From Lineus longissimus (Eukaryota > Nemertea > Pilidiophora > Heteronemertea > Lineidae), in NCBI RefSeq assembly GCF_910592395.1, contig NC_088323.1, forward strand, positions 6,448,001 to 6,512,000: 64,000 bases of DNA, read 5' to 3'. The notes under the pieces are model-generated. The model ran no database searches, had not been told where the DNA came from, and worked only from the letters and a program-made list of their open reading frames with translations. Position numbers and translations under genes: made by a program. Shown here piece after piece: positions 11,190-22,900 of the stretch; within the stretch, counting starts at the first letter, position 1, and each line of letters opens with the position of its first letter.

Positions 11190-12950
11190 CATTTACCACC
11201 AATGGCCCACTGATGCTTTCTGTCGGGGACAATTCCTCCTTCTTCACCAACGTGGGAGACAGGGGACCAAGTTGTGACATGGGGGCTACTCCTCAAGCAA
11301 CTGCCTCTCGTGAAACAGGAGACTAAACCAATATTGTGAAAGAGCGGGGTTCACACCTGCTTCATCAGCCAAAGGGCGTGAGAGACACGAGACACTACCT
11401 CCTGCTTCACCAAATACAGAGTGTAAGAAACAATGGGCCGAGCTGTGAAAGACGGGAGACAATTCCTCCTGCTACACCAGCAATCGGTTGTGAACAACAG
11501 GGGGCTATTCCTCCTGTTACACCATTAGCCAGTTGTCAAAGACAAAAGACTATACCACTGGTTGTGAAAGACAAGGGTTTATACCTCCTGCTTCACAAGT
11601 CTGTATTGGTGTAGCAGGAGGTACAGTCCCTTGTCTCTCACAAACAATGGCACGTAAAGCTGCCCCTGTCTCTACAAGGCTGTCTCTGCAACCTGTGCTT
11701 GATGTAGCAGGAGGTACAGTTCCCTTCTCTCAACATGTGGCTGATGAAGCAAGACATGTATAAACCCCAGTTTTTCACAACCAGCGGTGTGGTCCCTTGT
11801 CTGTCACAACAAGTGGCTGGTGTCGCAGGAGGAATAGTCCCCCATCGTTTCCCTGTCTTTCCAAGCTTGTGACTTCTGTAGCAAGACAAATAGGCCCTTG
11901 TCCACCAGCGGTATGGTCCCTTGTATTTGACAACAAGTGGCTGGTGTAGCAGGAGGAAAAGTCCCCTATCGTTTCCCTGTCTTTCCAAGCGACTTGTGAC
12001 TTGTGTAGCAAGACAAATAGGCCTTTGTCGCTGACAAATTGTTCCTCTGTCTCGCACAGCCTGTGGCTGGTTAAGCAGGAGGTATAGTCCCAGAGTCCAA
12101 GCATCAGTGGGTCTTTTGCTTGTGGTCTTTTGTGGCAATGAGAGGATCAAGGGTCAGTGCGAGGCAGTGTTCCCCTGTCTCTTATGATATGTAGCTGGAG
12201 CAGCATGAAGTACAGTCCTCTGTCTGCCACAAATTACGTCTTGGTGTAACAGAAGAAATAGTCACCGGTCTTTCAGAACTTATGGCTGTTGTATCTAGAG
12301 TGGAATAGTTGCCAATATTGTTGATGTAATAGGAGGAGGTATAAGGCCTAGTTCTTCACAACTTGGCCTCCTGTCTCTCACAACCTGTGGGCGGTGAAAC
12401 AGGAAATACACAACCCCTTGTATTTCACAATCAACAACTGGTGTAGCAGTAGAAGTAGTCCCCTGTCTTTAACAACTTAATTGGTCCCCAGTCTCTCACA
12501 ACATGTGGTTAAAGACGCTAGAATTATAGTCCCTAGACAATATCTGGTTAACATAGGAGTAGTCTTACATTAACCTTTGATTAGTGAAGTTTGTAGTCTA
12601 TAAACCCTGGTCTTTCACAACCTGGTATTGTCCTTCGTCTTTCACAACCAGGTTCTGGGGAACAGGAGGAATAGCCCGTCTTTCACAACCGATGTTGGCG
12701 GTGTAGCAGGAGAAATAGTCCCATGTCTTCCACAGTCTGTGGACGGGTGTGGCAATAGCAATGCTGGTAGTTCCCCCGGCTTTTGCAAATTTTGGCTGGT
12801 GATACAGGGCGTATAGTCCAATGTCTTTGACAGTTTTTGACTGGTGTAGCAGGAATAGTCCCCCGTCTCTCAAGCTGGTGAAGCAGGAGGAAAAGTCCCA
12901 TACAGCAAGCGTCAGAGGGCCAATAGTGGCTAAAGAGAGGAGAATGGGGC
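11190..12950. repeat. Degenerate minisatellite array with an internal strand switch
   Basis: Dozens of imperfect units share a core like GGTGTAGCAGGAGGAATAGT followed by CCCTGTCTTTCACAAC. Left of about 11582 the units run as the complement (CTACCTCCTGCTTCACCA..., GTGAAAGACAAGG); right of about 11623 they run forward. The open frames across this array on both strands (up to 170 codons) are by-products of the repeat. Confidence 0.85.
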
Positions 12951-13166
12951 AATAGCAGCCCCTCGGTGGCCCACTGGTAAGGGTTGACCAGAATGACAGT
13001 TGGTTCCCTGGTGACTTCTGGCCCGATCAGTGCCCGTTATCAGCCTCAAGTGGCCACTCATTCTTGCTGTCTGGGATGCCGTTGGGAGCTTCTATCTCAC
13101 TGTGCTTTTTAAGACAATCCCACTAGGCTACTCTAAAAGCCTATTTCCACCCTGGAAATATGAAAT

Positions 13167-14210
13167 GGCCAGGGCCATTGTGCTCACCTCATGTGGAGGA
13201 AAGATGGATAAAGAGCATGGTATTGTGTCATGTAGTGTTAGGTTTGATGTAGGTCCAAGCAATTACAATTTCCCCAAAATGGCCAATTTACAGTACATTC
13301 GACCTCTGTGACCTTGAAAAGTAGGTCAAATCAAAGAAGACCCGGGTGACACATTGAATGGTTGTTAGAATTAGATGTACCTATGATATAAAATTGGTGC
13401 CAATCGGGCAAGTCATTACTAGGAATATTATGGCATTTTGAAGAATTTAGGATTTGGCCCCCTCCCTGGAGGCCAAACGGCAAATCAGATCGCACCAAAC
13501 TTCGGTACCTGAGATCACCTGACCAAGGGGTACATGTGTACTTAATTTGTGATCAATAGTCATTGCAGTTAAGAAATGTGCCATAGTTACGGCCTGACGG
13601 CGAATTTACGCCATTTGACCTCTGTGACCTTGACAAGAAGGTCAAATTAAAAACCTGTGTGACATATACTGTATGGTGGTTAGATGTACCCATGATATCA
13701 AATTGGTGGCAATCGGGCAAGAAGTTAAGGAATAATCACATTTTTAAGGTTTTTGGATTTTGCCCCCTGGTGGTCAAGTGGTCAATCATATTGGACCAAA
13801 CTTCGATCCCTGAGATCACCTGACTAAGGGGTAAATGTGTACCAAATTTGGTATCAATAGTCATTGCAGTTTAGAAACGTGCCATCGTTACATCCTAACG
13901 GCCAATTTACACCATTTGACCTCTGTGACCTTGAAAAGGAGGTCAAATCAAAAACCCGGAGGATATATGATGCACCTTTGCTAGAAGTACCTACCATATT
14001 TTTTTCAAAATTTCCCGACTACTATTAAGGGAGATATTGCATATTTTCCCTTTTGACGTTTGGCCCCCTGGTGGCCAAACCATGAAACGAATCGGACCGA
14101 AACTTGGTCTCCAAGGTGTCATTACATAAGGGTACATGTGTACCAAGTTTCAACTCAATAGCTCTAACAGTTACGAAACGTGCCCTGCTAACGGACGACG
14201 GACGACGACG

Positions 14211-14260
<50 letters not shown>

Positions 14261-14315
14261 ACGACGGACGCCACGGTATGGGATAAGCTCACCTCTGCTA
14301 AGAGGTGAGCTAAAA
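13167..14315 (+). mobile_element. Pearl/HINE-like (non-autonomous Helitron-type) element with internal tandem repeats
   Basis: After a unique left part beginning near GGCCAGGGCCATTGTGCTCA come three ~300-bp tandem repeats, marked by TGACCTTG at 13309, 13625 and 13926. An ACG microsatellite (about 14191-14270) follows. Last comes a perfect 11-bp stem, 4-base loop hairpin (14286-14296/14301-14311, AGCTCACCTCT) followed by AAAAATG. Core tandem repeats, an ACG/ACGG microsatellite and a terminal hairpin are the known layout of pearl elements in oysters and of Helentron-associated elements. No replicase is encoded. Boundaries are approximate. Confidence 0.7.
14191..14270. repeat. ACG/ACGG microsatellite
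   Basis: An uninterrupted run of ACG triplets flanked by ACGG variants, inside the pearl-like element. The Asp-rich and Thr-rich ORFs across it are not genes. Confidence 0.95.
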
Positions 14316-16991
14316 ATGTGGAAACATGAACAATTCATTTATATTACATTAGTTTATTATCTCACTATGTCTTTCCGACTCAGACCTGTTAGTTACTGTA
14401 CAGACATATAAACAGGTGGTGCTCAGCGCTGCAAAGCTTAACAGCCACTTGTTATTAAAGGAACACTGCAGTGTATACAATTCAAAAATGTTTTAAGCTA
14501 CACAGTCCTTATTATGCAAATTAGCATCTCCTCGATTCTTGAGGGCCTATGCCGTTGTCAATTTGAAATTTTGTAACTGAATTTGGAAAATTTCCAATTA
14601 CGTAGATAAGTATTGAATAAAACTTTCAACATTTTCCAGACCCACGATTAACTACGAACAGCATCCCCCTTTAATGAAACTCAACATATCTCTCAAGTTA
14701 TCTTATACAGTGCTCTAGAGTTCCAGCTGCGCCCTAAGCTCAGCAGCCCCTCTTTCTGATAATCCAAGTTCCGTCCCTGACAGAGTCACCCAGAGACTAC
14801 CAATTGGGCCTCCTAGTCCCAGGATAAATGAAACGTTGCACTAGCGTCATGTTTTGCTGTTCATGGTCCAAGTGTTTGGCCTTTAAAGATGGCGGCGATG
14901 ATGTCTTCGAAATGAAGGCAGCTGATCTTTTGTTTACAGCACTGAGTTAAGAGTATACAGTTAATTACAGTAAATACTTTGAAAATGAACACACAGTTTA
15001 TGCACATGTAAATCCCTGTACAAAAAGGTATTGAAAATCAGGTAGCAAAGTTTGCGAACACGACAATTTTGGCAAATGAATAAATTCTTTAACTTATATT
15101 TTCCCTGGGAGGGTCACTCCTGATTTCTCCTGTCCCCTGCATCCCGGACGGTATTACTATTACATCCAAAAAGGTTAAGTAAAGACTTGACAGAATATTT
15201 ACCAGTATCACGAGTGAAAATGCCCTAGATTGTTTTGGGTGGGCCCGAGTGTGAACGGAAGAGGATAGGGACTGATGATGTTCAACTTGAGCGGCCAATA
15301 TGCAGGTGGATGGTGCGTCTTGGCCCTCCTCTTTTCCAGGAATATGTTTATTAGTCTAGATGAAATGAGGGGAAGTAATGAATAGCAATTCACAGAAGTG
15401 CCATTAAACATCAGCTGTTTAGCAAAAATGAATGCAACTACACAGCGAAAAACACTTATTTGAGTCCAATGCTAGAAAGTGTCCACATCACTGTCAATAG
15501 CCCATTACAAGAAGCATAGCTCCCTGCAGTGACAACACATCTAAACTACTACGCAATGAGTATTAGGATTAAATAAATACTATAAAAGCATCAAGCCATA
15601 AATATATGAACTGTTTCAAAGACTTGAAGTCTGCAGATTTTGGCAAGTAGCAATGCGTGTCTTGCAAACACTTCTCCTCAAGCGAACGACGCAACAATGC
15701 TGCAATAATGACGAAAGTTTGATCAATGATAATTCGCCTGATCCTGTTTTGACCGACGGCACAGCTTTGCCACAAGATTAATAGTGCTTGTCGTAAGTGC
15801 CTTGTACCCTTGAGGAGGAGGTGTACAAGACATCTATTGATCGTTGCATAAGTTACAAACTAGATATGTCGCCTTCACCCATCAGAAGTACACAATATGT
15901 TATACTAATATTCTAATCTATTGTCACTGTTAATCGACACATTATGCCACATATAAAACATCCTTAAACTAAAACATTAAGTACGGCAGTTTTCACCAAA
16001 AATGTGATCGTTGCATAAAAGTAAAACCATCAGTTTAAAGTCGTGTACACAAAATATGGCACATATAAAAAGCTGAGAACCATTTTGATAAATTGAGTTC
16101 AGTTTGGTAAACGTTTCAAAGATGATGACATTCGTTATTTAGGTATCCTTTAAAACCCTTATACATAGGTTACCCTTGGCAAGTCTATCTTCAAAGAAAT
16201 CATCCTAAGTATAAAATTTAGAATATGAATTGATATTGATTGTTACCTTTTGATATGGTTTACTGGATATAGGTGTCCTTGATATAGGTAACCTTACAGG
16301 TGTCTTTATTTGCCGATACCTTTATATATGTGGGTCACATGTGACCTTGATATAGGCATAACCTTATAGGTAACTTTCAAGTGACCTTGATATAGGCATA
16401 ACCTTATAGGTAACTTTTAAGTGACCTTGATATAGGTAACCTTGAGTGACTTTGATAAAGGTAATCTCAGTAAAGGCAGAATAGATAGCACTGCTTGCTA
16501 TCTGTTTCTAGTAAAGGTGACCTTGATTAGGTGACCTTGATTATGTGACCTTGATTAGGTGACCTTGATACAGGTGACCTTGATAACCTCGGTAACAGGA
16601 GATCTTTGCAATGCAACCTCGATACAAATACTTTCAATTGAAGTAGATGACCTAAAACAATGGTCCAGATTCTCAAAATTCTCGCCAACAGAACTAAAAT
16701 TTCATATTCTTCCGTTTGGAAGACACATATTGCATTACACAGAAACATACCAATTGTTTCTACGTTGGATTCACATCTAGATTAATCTAGCCTAGAGTCA
16801 TTTATTTACAAAGCAAACAGCCCTTCTCAATCTTCAACAAAAGTCAACTCCTTTTTGCCTCAGGGCTTCACTCACAAACAGTAATGGTACAGTGTTGTAG
16901 CTGTATTCAGCTTCAGAAGTAAATCGCCATGTCCTTTTGGGCCACTGTGATTTCGCCAATAAATTGAATACAAAATGGGGTTTACAATATA
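14316..16991 (-). other. Probable 3'UTR and downstream region of the ADAM gene
   Basis: No coding exon was found. The part next to the stop (16255-16590) holds an 18-42-bp minisatellite, described separately. TTTATT (AATAAA on the minus strand) occurs at 16305-16310 and is one possible polyadenylation signal; the true transcript end is undetermined. Confidence 0.45.
16255..16590. repeat. Minisatellite of GTGACCTTGATATAGG-type units
   Basis: Repeats of GTGACCTTGATATAGG, CATAACCTTATAGGTAACTT and a shorter 14-18-bp GTGACCTTGATTAG variant. The array carries eight exact TGACCTTGA nonamers (16342, 16382, 16422, 16518, 16532, 16546, 16560, 16575). It lies just downstream of the ADAM stop codon and is probably in its 3'UTR. 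Confidence 0.85.
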
Positions 16992-19900
16992 TTACACATC
17001 AAGTACCAAATCTTTGTCAATCTTTTCTCTACTACTCATCTTCTCTTCACCGCTGGTTGCTTTTTTCTTCTTTTTCTTCCCACGTTTTGGAGATTCGGGT
17101 TTCTTCCGCACGTCTCTCCCTCCACTCGCGACAACATCCGGGTCAACGTTTTTATCCCGAGAATTCCACGGTTTGACCTTTGACCCTGTGTTCAAATTTG
17201 ATCGAATTCCCATTGGGAACTGAGTTTTTGATCGTGCGGGTTGTTCGTTTGGCGAAGTGTCTGGACTGTATGGATTGATATTGCATTCTGGGGAATGCGG
17301 TATCCGGGCGTGCGATGGTGACAAATCGTTGTTCATATTTTCTTCCGACGAGAGTTCGTCTTCATCTAATTGGACACGAAAATGATCAGCTGATAACAAA
17401 TGCGGTGGGAAAATTGGGGAAAAGGTTTTGTAAAATTCAGGCGAATTTGATGAATTGCTGTGAAAGTTGTTTGTCAATGGAAGATTGCTCGGTTTCGATG
17501 GCCGATCGTCAGGTTCCTGCGAAGCACATGCACTGTTCGCCGGTATGTTTTGTTTCGGCAAAATAACGGGCCTGTATAGACTCGTACTCGCGGGCCTGCT
17601 GCGTGGTTTTCGAGGCAACCCAAGATTTCCATCTTGCGGGGAAGCACAAGACCTCGGTCGGCCGGTTTGTTGAGGCGGATACATTATACTTTCTCCCGAT
17701 GAAGGGTCTTTTTCAGATCGGGGTAAAAAAGAATAAAACTGCTGTGGAGCAGATCGTACACCATCAGGTGGCCCACCTGGTGGTGCATTTTGAACTAACT
17801 TTCGTTCCATTTCTGGTCCAGTTTCACCAGGTATATTTTTGGTAGGCACTTTCTCAAAATGTCCACTGAGCACTGCTGCAACTGGTCCACGTCTCGCTGG
17901 GATATTGCTGCGGTTTGGTGCCTGCCAAATCCTCGGGATGTTATCTTTCTCCTCTTTTGGGCTGTCAGGCTTAACGACACTCGAACAGTTACTGCTCTCG
18001 CTACTAGAGTGCGCTGGTGAAGATGGTGGCAATGGGACATAATCAGGCCGCGGTAAGAATGATGATAACTTTCCAATGTTTTGATTCAGGCCAGTCTGTC
18101 CAGGGATTATAGGCTTTTGCGGTGAAAACTGCACAGGCGGGAGTCGAGGTGGTGGCGTAAAAATGGGTTTATACGGACTTTCGTTCGGACTTGCCAACGG
18201 ACTACAACCACTTTTCAGAAAACTTTCTCGCGGACTTGACACGGGCGAGAAGTGTGTACACGTAAACAGATTATCCTCCGGGCTAAACTGAGCGTGATGT
18301 TGCGTTTGCAACCCGATGTGCAACGGAGAGAAGTTCAGTAAAGGCCCACAAGGTGGCGCTGGAGCAGTTAAGACAATTGGCTCTGGTGAAACTGGAGACG
18401 GTATTTTTTGTGCCCCGTTCAAACTGTTTGTACTCCGCGCAGATTCACTACTTCCCGATTCCGACCCCGCTTCTTCCAATGGATACAAAGGATTGTCCGT
18501 TATATGAACGGGATGAGAGTATAAAGGACTAGTCTGCACGTTCGCATCAGTTTTTACATCCTCGGGGCGTAGCAGATTCTTTTGGCACAAATTAGGATTG
18601 TCGCAGTCCTGTTTATCCTCCGTAGCAGGAGGCGATTGTCTCACAACTTGTTCTTCGATATTTTTAATCAAATCGCCAATATTTCGTATATGAACGACTT
18701 TCCCTTCGGAGTCCACATGCTCTTTACTACCTGGCGACCCAGTACCCATCGGCGATTCAAGAATTCGCGAATCCAAAGTCCCCGACCTCTCCCCACCGTC
18801 GGACTTCAACAAGCTTTCCCGTTCTGTATCCATACTCTCATAATCTGAACAAACACCAGAACCGCATTCCGACCCTGACACAACTTTGTCAACCTCCTTC
18901 AGAATGCCCGCCAATTCCACCTTGGACCCCTCCTTTGATTCCGTCTCTGATCCCGACATCTGGGACCCAGACAACTGCCCCGGATCCCCAGGAAGTTTCA
19001 ACCCCTTTTTTAATCGGCGACCCTTCTGTCGCGGGCCCTTCTTCAAAATACCCTTCTCCGGCATTTTGTCGAGGCTAACTGGAGGAGGGGATGGCTGATG
19101 AGGCGGGTCATGAATGATTTCCTCGGTGCAGCTGTTGCGATTTTCTGCTGTTTCAGCTAATTCGTGATCATCCTCCTCATCACCGTAGTGACCTTGTAAA
19201 ACTCGCCGTTTTAATTCGTGGAGTTCTTTTATTTTCTCTTCCCTAAAAAGAAAATCCAATTCATTTTATATCTTAAGGCAAGAAATTAGGATTTTAAAAA
19301 CAAATAGGCCTACGAGAATCTGCTCGACTCCAGCTCATGTGCCTCAGACCTGCTCCCTCATAGAGAACAGAGAGATATAAGGACCAAAGGACATCACCCT
19401 GACCACAAAGCTCTGGGGCTCTGTGGTGAACTTTCTAGGACAGCTGACTTGTTACCAAAAACGGGCCGACTGTCTGGCGAGTTTCTCAGAAACTCTGAAT
19501 GCAGTAGAAGAAGTGTCACATACATACCTGTACGAAGGCATCTCCCCAAATTTGATGATTCGGTTGGCGTTGGGACCCTCCTCGCTTGACAGGCTAGCAG
19601 GGCGATTCCCTGCAAGTGCCTCTTTCTTCTTCTTCTTCCCCCAGGGGGTGTAACTAGTCATGGATGTAGGGCTACGGCGTCTGAAATTGTTGGAAAATAT
19701 AATGGTTATTATGAAACTTTATATTGGGTTCTTTGCCAGCTGCTTCTTGAGTTACGAGGCATACCGATATAAGGAATATTGACACGAAAAATGTTTCTAC
19801 AAAATTTGTTTCACAGACGACTTGGACACTGTGGCAAAGAGAACTGGTAGACATTGCGTGCAACCCATGTGTGTAAAACGATTAAATGACGCTCAGCTCA

Positions 19901-22900
19901 AAACAGTATCTTAATAGATTTTCTGTCGGAATTTTAAAGGACTATATATTCACCTGTAGCATAACATAAAGAATGCGAGGACGACAAGAAGACCACCGGC
20001 GACACCTGCCAAGATTATCATCAACATCTTCGTACTGATGCTCTCCCCGTTAACTGAAAATAGAAACGGGGAAAATGTAAGAGTAAGCATAGTTAAAATC
20101 TGTTAGACACCATCAACACCCTGGCCCTTCAGAATCAGCAGTCACCTCTCTGAGGGATGCCCAACTCCCAATCCAAATTTGACACAATCATGTCGCCAAC
20201 ATTCTGACACTACGAAAGCCACGCTGTGCTTACAGAGGTCATGACATAATAGACAACCTCGACGTATGGCCAACAGTGATAGTGTGCCGTCACAAGAGGT
20301 CAAAGGCAGCCACCATGGACCTCCCCACTTACCATTATTGGGTACGACACCCTTACGATCTTTCAAAATCCCGGCAACAAATATGGCCGACGCGTTATAA
20401 TCTGTCACGTTATAATCGACCATGGTTGGCATGACGGCTGTTGTTGTCGTTGTTAGTGTTGGTTGGAACATCGGGACGCTGCAGTCTTCTTTCAGCCAGA
20501 ACGGGTTACAAACGCATTTCAACTCGTTTGTGCAGACCTGCGAGGAGAGAACGCAAGTTATTTATAGAGAACTTAGTCATCAAGAGAGTCATCAGTTATA
20601 AGACAAACACAAGAAACCGTTTTTTTCATTTAAGTGTAAATACTGATTTAGGTTAATGGTCGGGTTACACTTAATGCGATTTGTCACGAATTTACAGAAC
20701 TTTAAAAATGTATGCGATTTTTGCACTGTTTAGGTGCAGTGCGGTGTGAAATAACGAAGTACAGGTGAATGCATTGTGGCAAACAGGCTCCTGTAATTCA
20801 TACACTTACCCCATGGCCTGAACAGACGACTGAAGGATTATTAGTAGGACACGCTCCATTCATGATGGCCTTCACGTCCCGGCACTTGTGATTCAAACAG
20901 ACCCGCCCTGCACCGCACTTGGTTCCATCCTTGACCACGCCGTCTTGGGGGAATTCTGGGATGCTGTAACTATTCAGGATACTGGAAGAAAGTAAAGGAA
21001 TCAGTAAAGGAGTGTATTTGGCGATGGAGGTGAAAAGTGGGGAGAAAATATTCTAGATTCTGTCAACCTGAAAAAAATGAAGTCTTCACATGCGGTTTAA
21101 AAGAAATGGGCGACTTACTTGCAAACAAACTGCTGACCCTTCACGCTGACAAAAGTCTTGGTGTACGTCTCCATGTCTCCGACCAGGGGGGCAGGGGTTC
21201 CACCGATGCAGTGCAGGAGCCCGCACAACACGTCCTCATTCTCACAGTGGTTGTACAAATGTGTCGTCACGTTCGGTCCGCAGTGTCCGTTCATCGTTCC
21301 GAGAGGGTTAAAACGTTGGTAGCACCTTGTCTGGGCGACGAGTGCATCTCTTCCCCATATCATTTGACACTGGCGTTGATGCGTCGGACATTCCCCACGA
21401 TAGCAGTGCCCCTCCCTGGCGGAGCATTGCGTCCCGTCTTGGATATAGGCATTGGGAGGACACAGGCCACTGTTACCACCACAGTATTCGGCCACGTCAC
21501 ACTCGTTTGCTTGGACACGACACACATGAGTATGAGGCAAAATCTGAAGAGGAGAAGTGGACACATTCTACTTTAAACTGGCAAATTTTTACAGATTTCA
21601 CCTTGATTCACAAGGAAAAAATTTGTTTGCAGTTCGTCAGAATTTAAACCAAAGATCAAAATCACCTTTTGCGGGGTGCTTAGATAAGATGCATCAGTAC
21701 TTACAGAGCAGTTTTTACAGCACGGCCCGTGGTTACAAAACGCCCACGGCTGTAGGAGACAAGTGCTCGGCTCGCAACACGGATCCTTCAACAAGCACTC
21801 CTGGGCCGATTTACAGTCGCACTGCTCGCCCCGCTCGACGATGCCGTTGCCGCATTTCGTCGGGTAGGTGACCTCGTATCGGTACGGTATGATGCAGTTG
21901 CCGAGACCGAGGGATAACGCGTCGGTGAAGAAGTCACGGCTACAGGAGGAGAAGTTCTTGAGGTGTTCTCTGCCTTTGAGTCTGGAAGAAAAATTAAGTA
22001 GATTTTAAGTAACCACCATGGGTGTAGGGGGCCTCCAAAAGTCCCAAAAATGCGTTTATGACTGTGATTTTGGCTGAATATTTTCAAAACAGTGTAATTT
22101 TGCCCCACCAAGAGCCTGACTACAAAGTACAAGGGAAGTTCTGGTTCACGTTCTGCTACTTTGTAACTTTGTATAACGGATTGAGGGGCTGGTTCTTTGA
22201 AGCCACCAATATGCATCCAATTTCGGTCTGGACCCTTGAGTGCATTGCATAACAGTATCCACGTAAATCTGCATTAGATTTCTAACAGGTCTCTATTAAA
22301 AACCTAGGCACCCAAGATGGCGGATGACTGATGAATGTCTGAAAATCTTTCCAACTTTACTCACAGCAGACTTTCCTTCATCATACACCCGAACAAGTCG
22401 CTACATTCACATTTCTCCGAGTCGTGTTTCATGCCAAGGTTATGACCTATCATATGTGTCAAGGTCGCCGCTATCTCCATTGGCTGATACAGGCTCGGCA
22501 CGCGGGTGATACCGATGGCACGTTCTGAGCAGATGGATTCTGGAATGGCAAGGCCGATGTCGTCTGTAGAAAATGCATAGGAGCTGAAAAGAAAGGGGAA
22601 ATGTTGAAATGATGAATGTTGAAGTTTTCTTTAGAGTGAGTTTGTTGGCCAAGTTACCAATTTTTTTTCTTTGTTGGGTCTTTTGCCAGCCCTGACCAGA
22701 AGACACCAGGTACAAGGAGCCTCATTTTTACATCTCATTGAAGGACAAAGCAATTAAGGGTTGAGTATCTTGCTCAAGGATACAAGTATGTAGTGATCCT
22801 TTCAAGAGTTGAACCCACGACCGCCTGATAACGACCCCCGTGCTCAAACCACTACTCCACTGACCTGAGTAAACGAGTACTATCATGAGGCACTTGGTAA

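Noticed and set aside
11336..12952. Several 60-170-codon ORFs with repeated LLLLHQP/ATPATC-like residues
   Set aside because: They follow the minisatellite units on both strands; no start context or family similarity.
14104..14411. Asp-rich and Thr-rich ORFs
   Set aside because: Translation of the ACG microsatellite within the pearl-like element.
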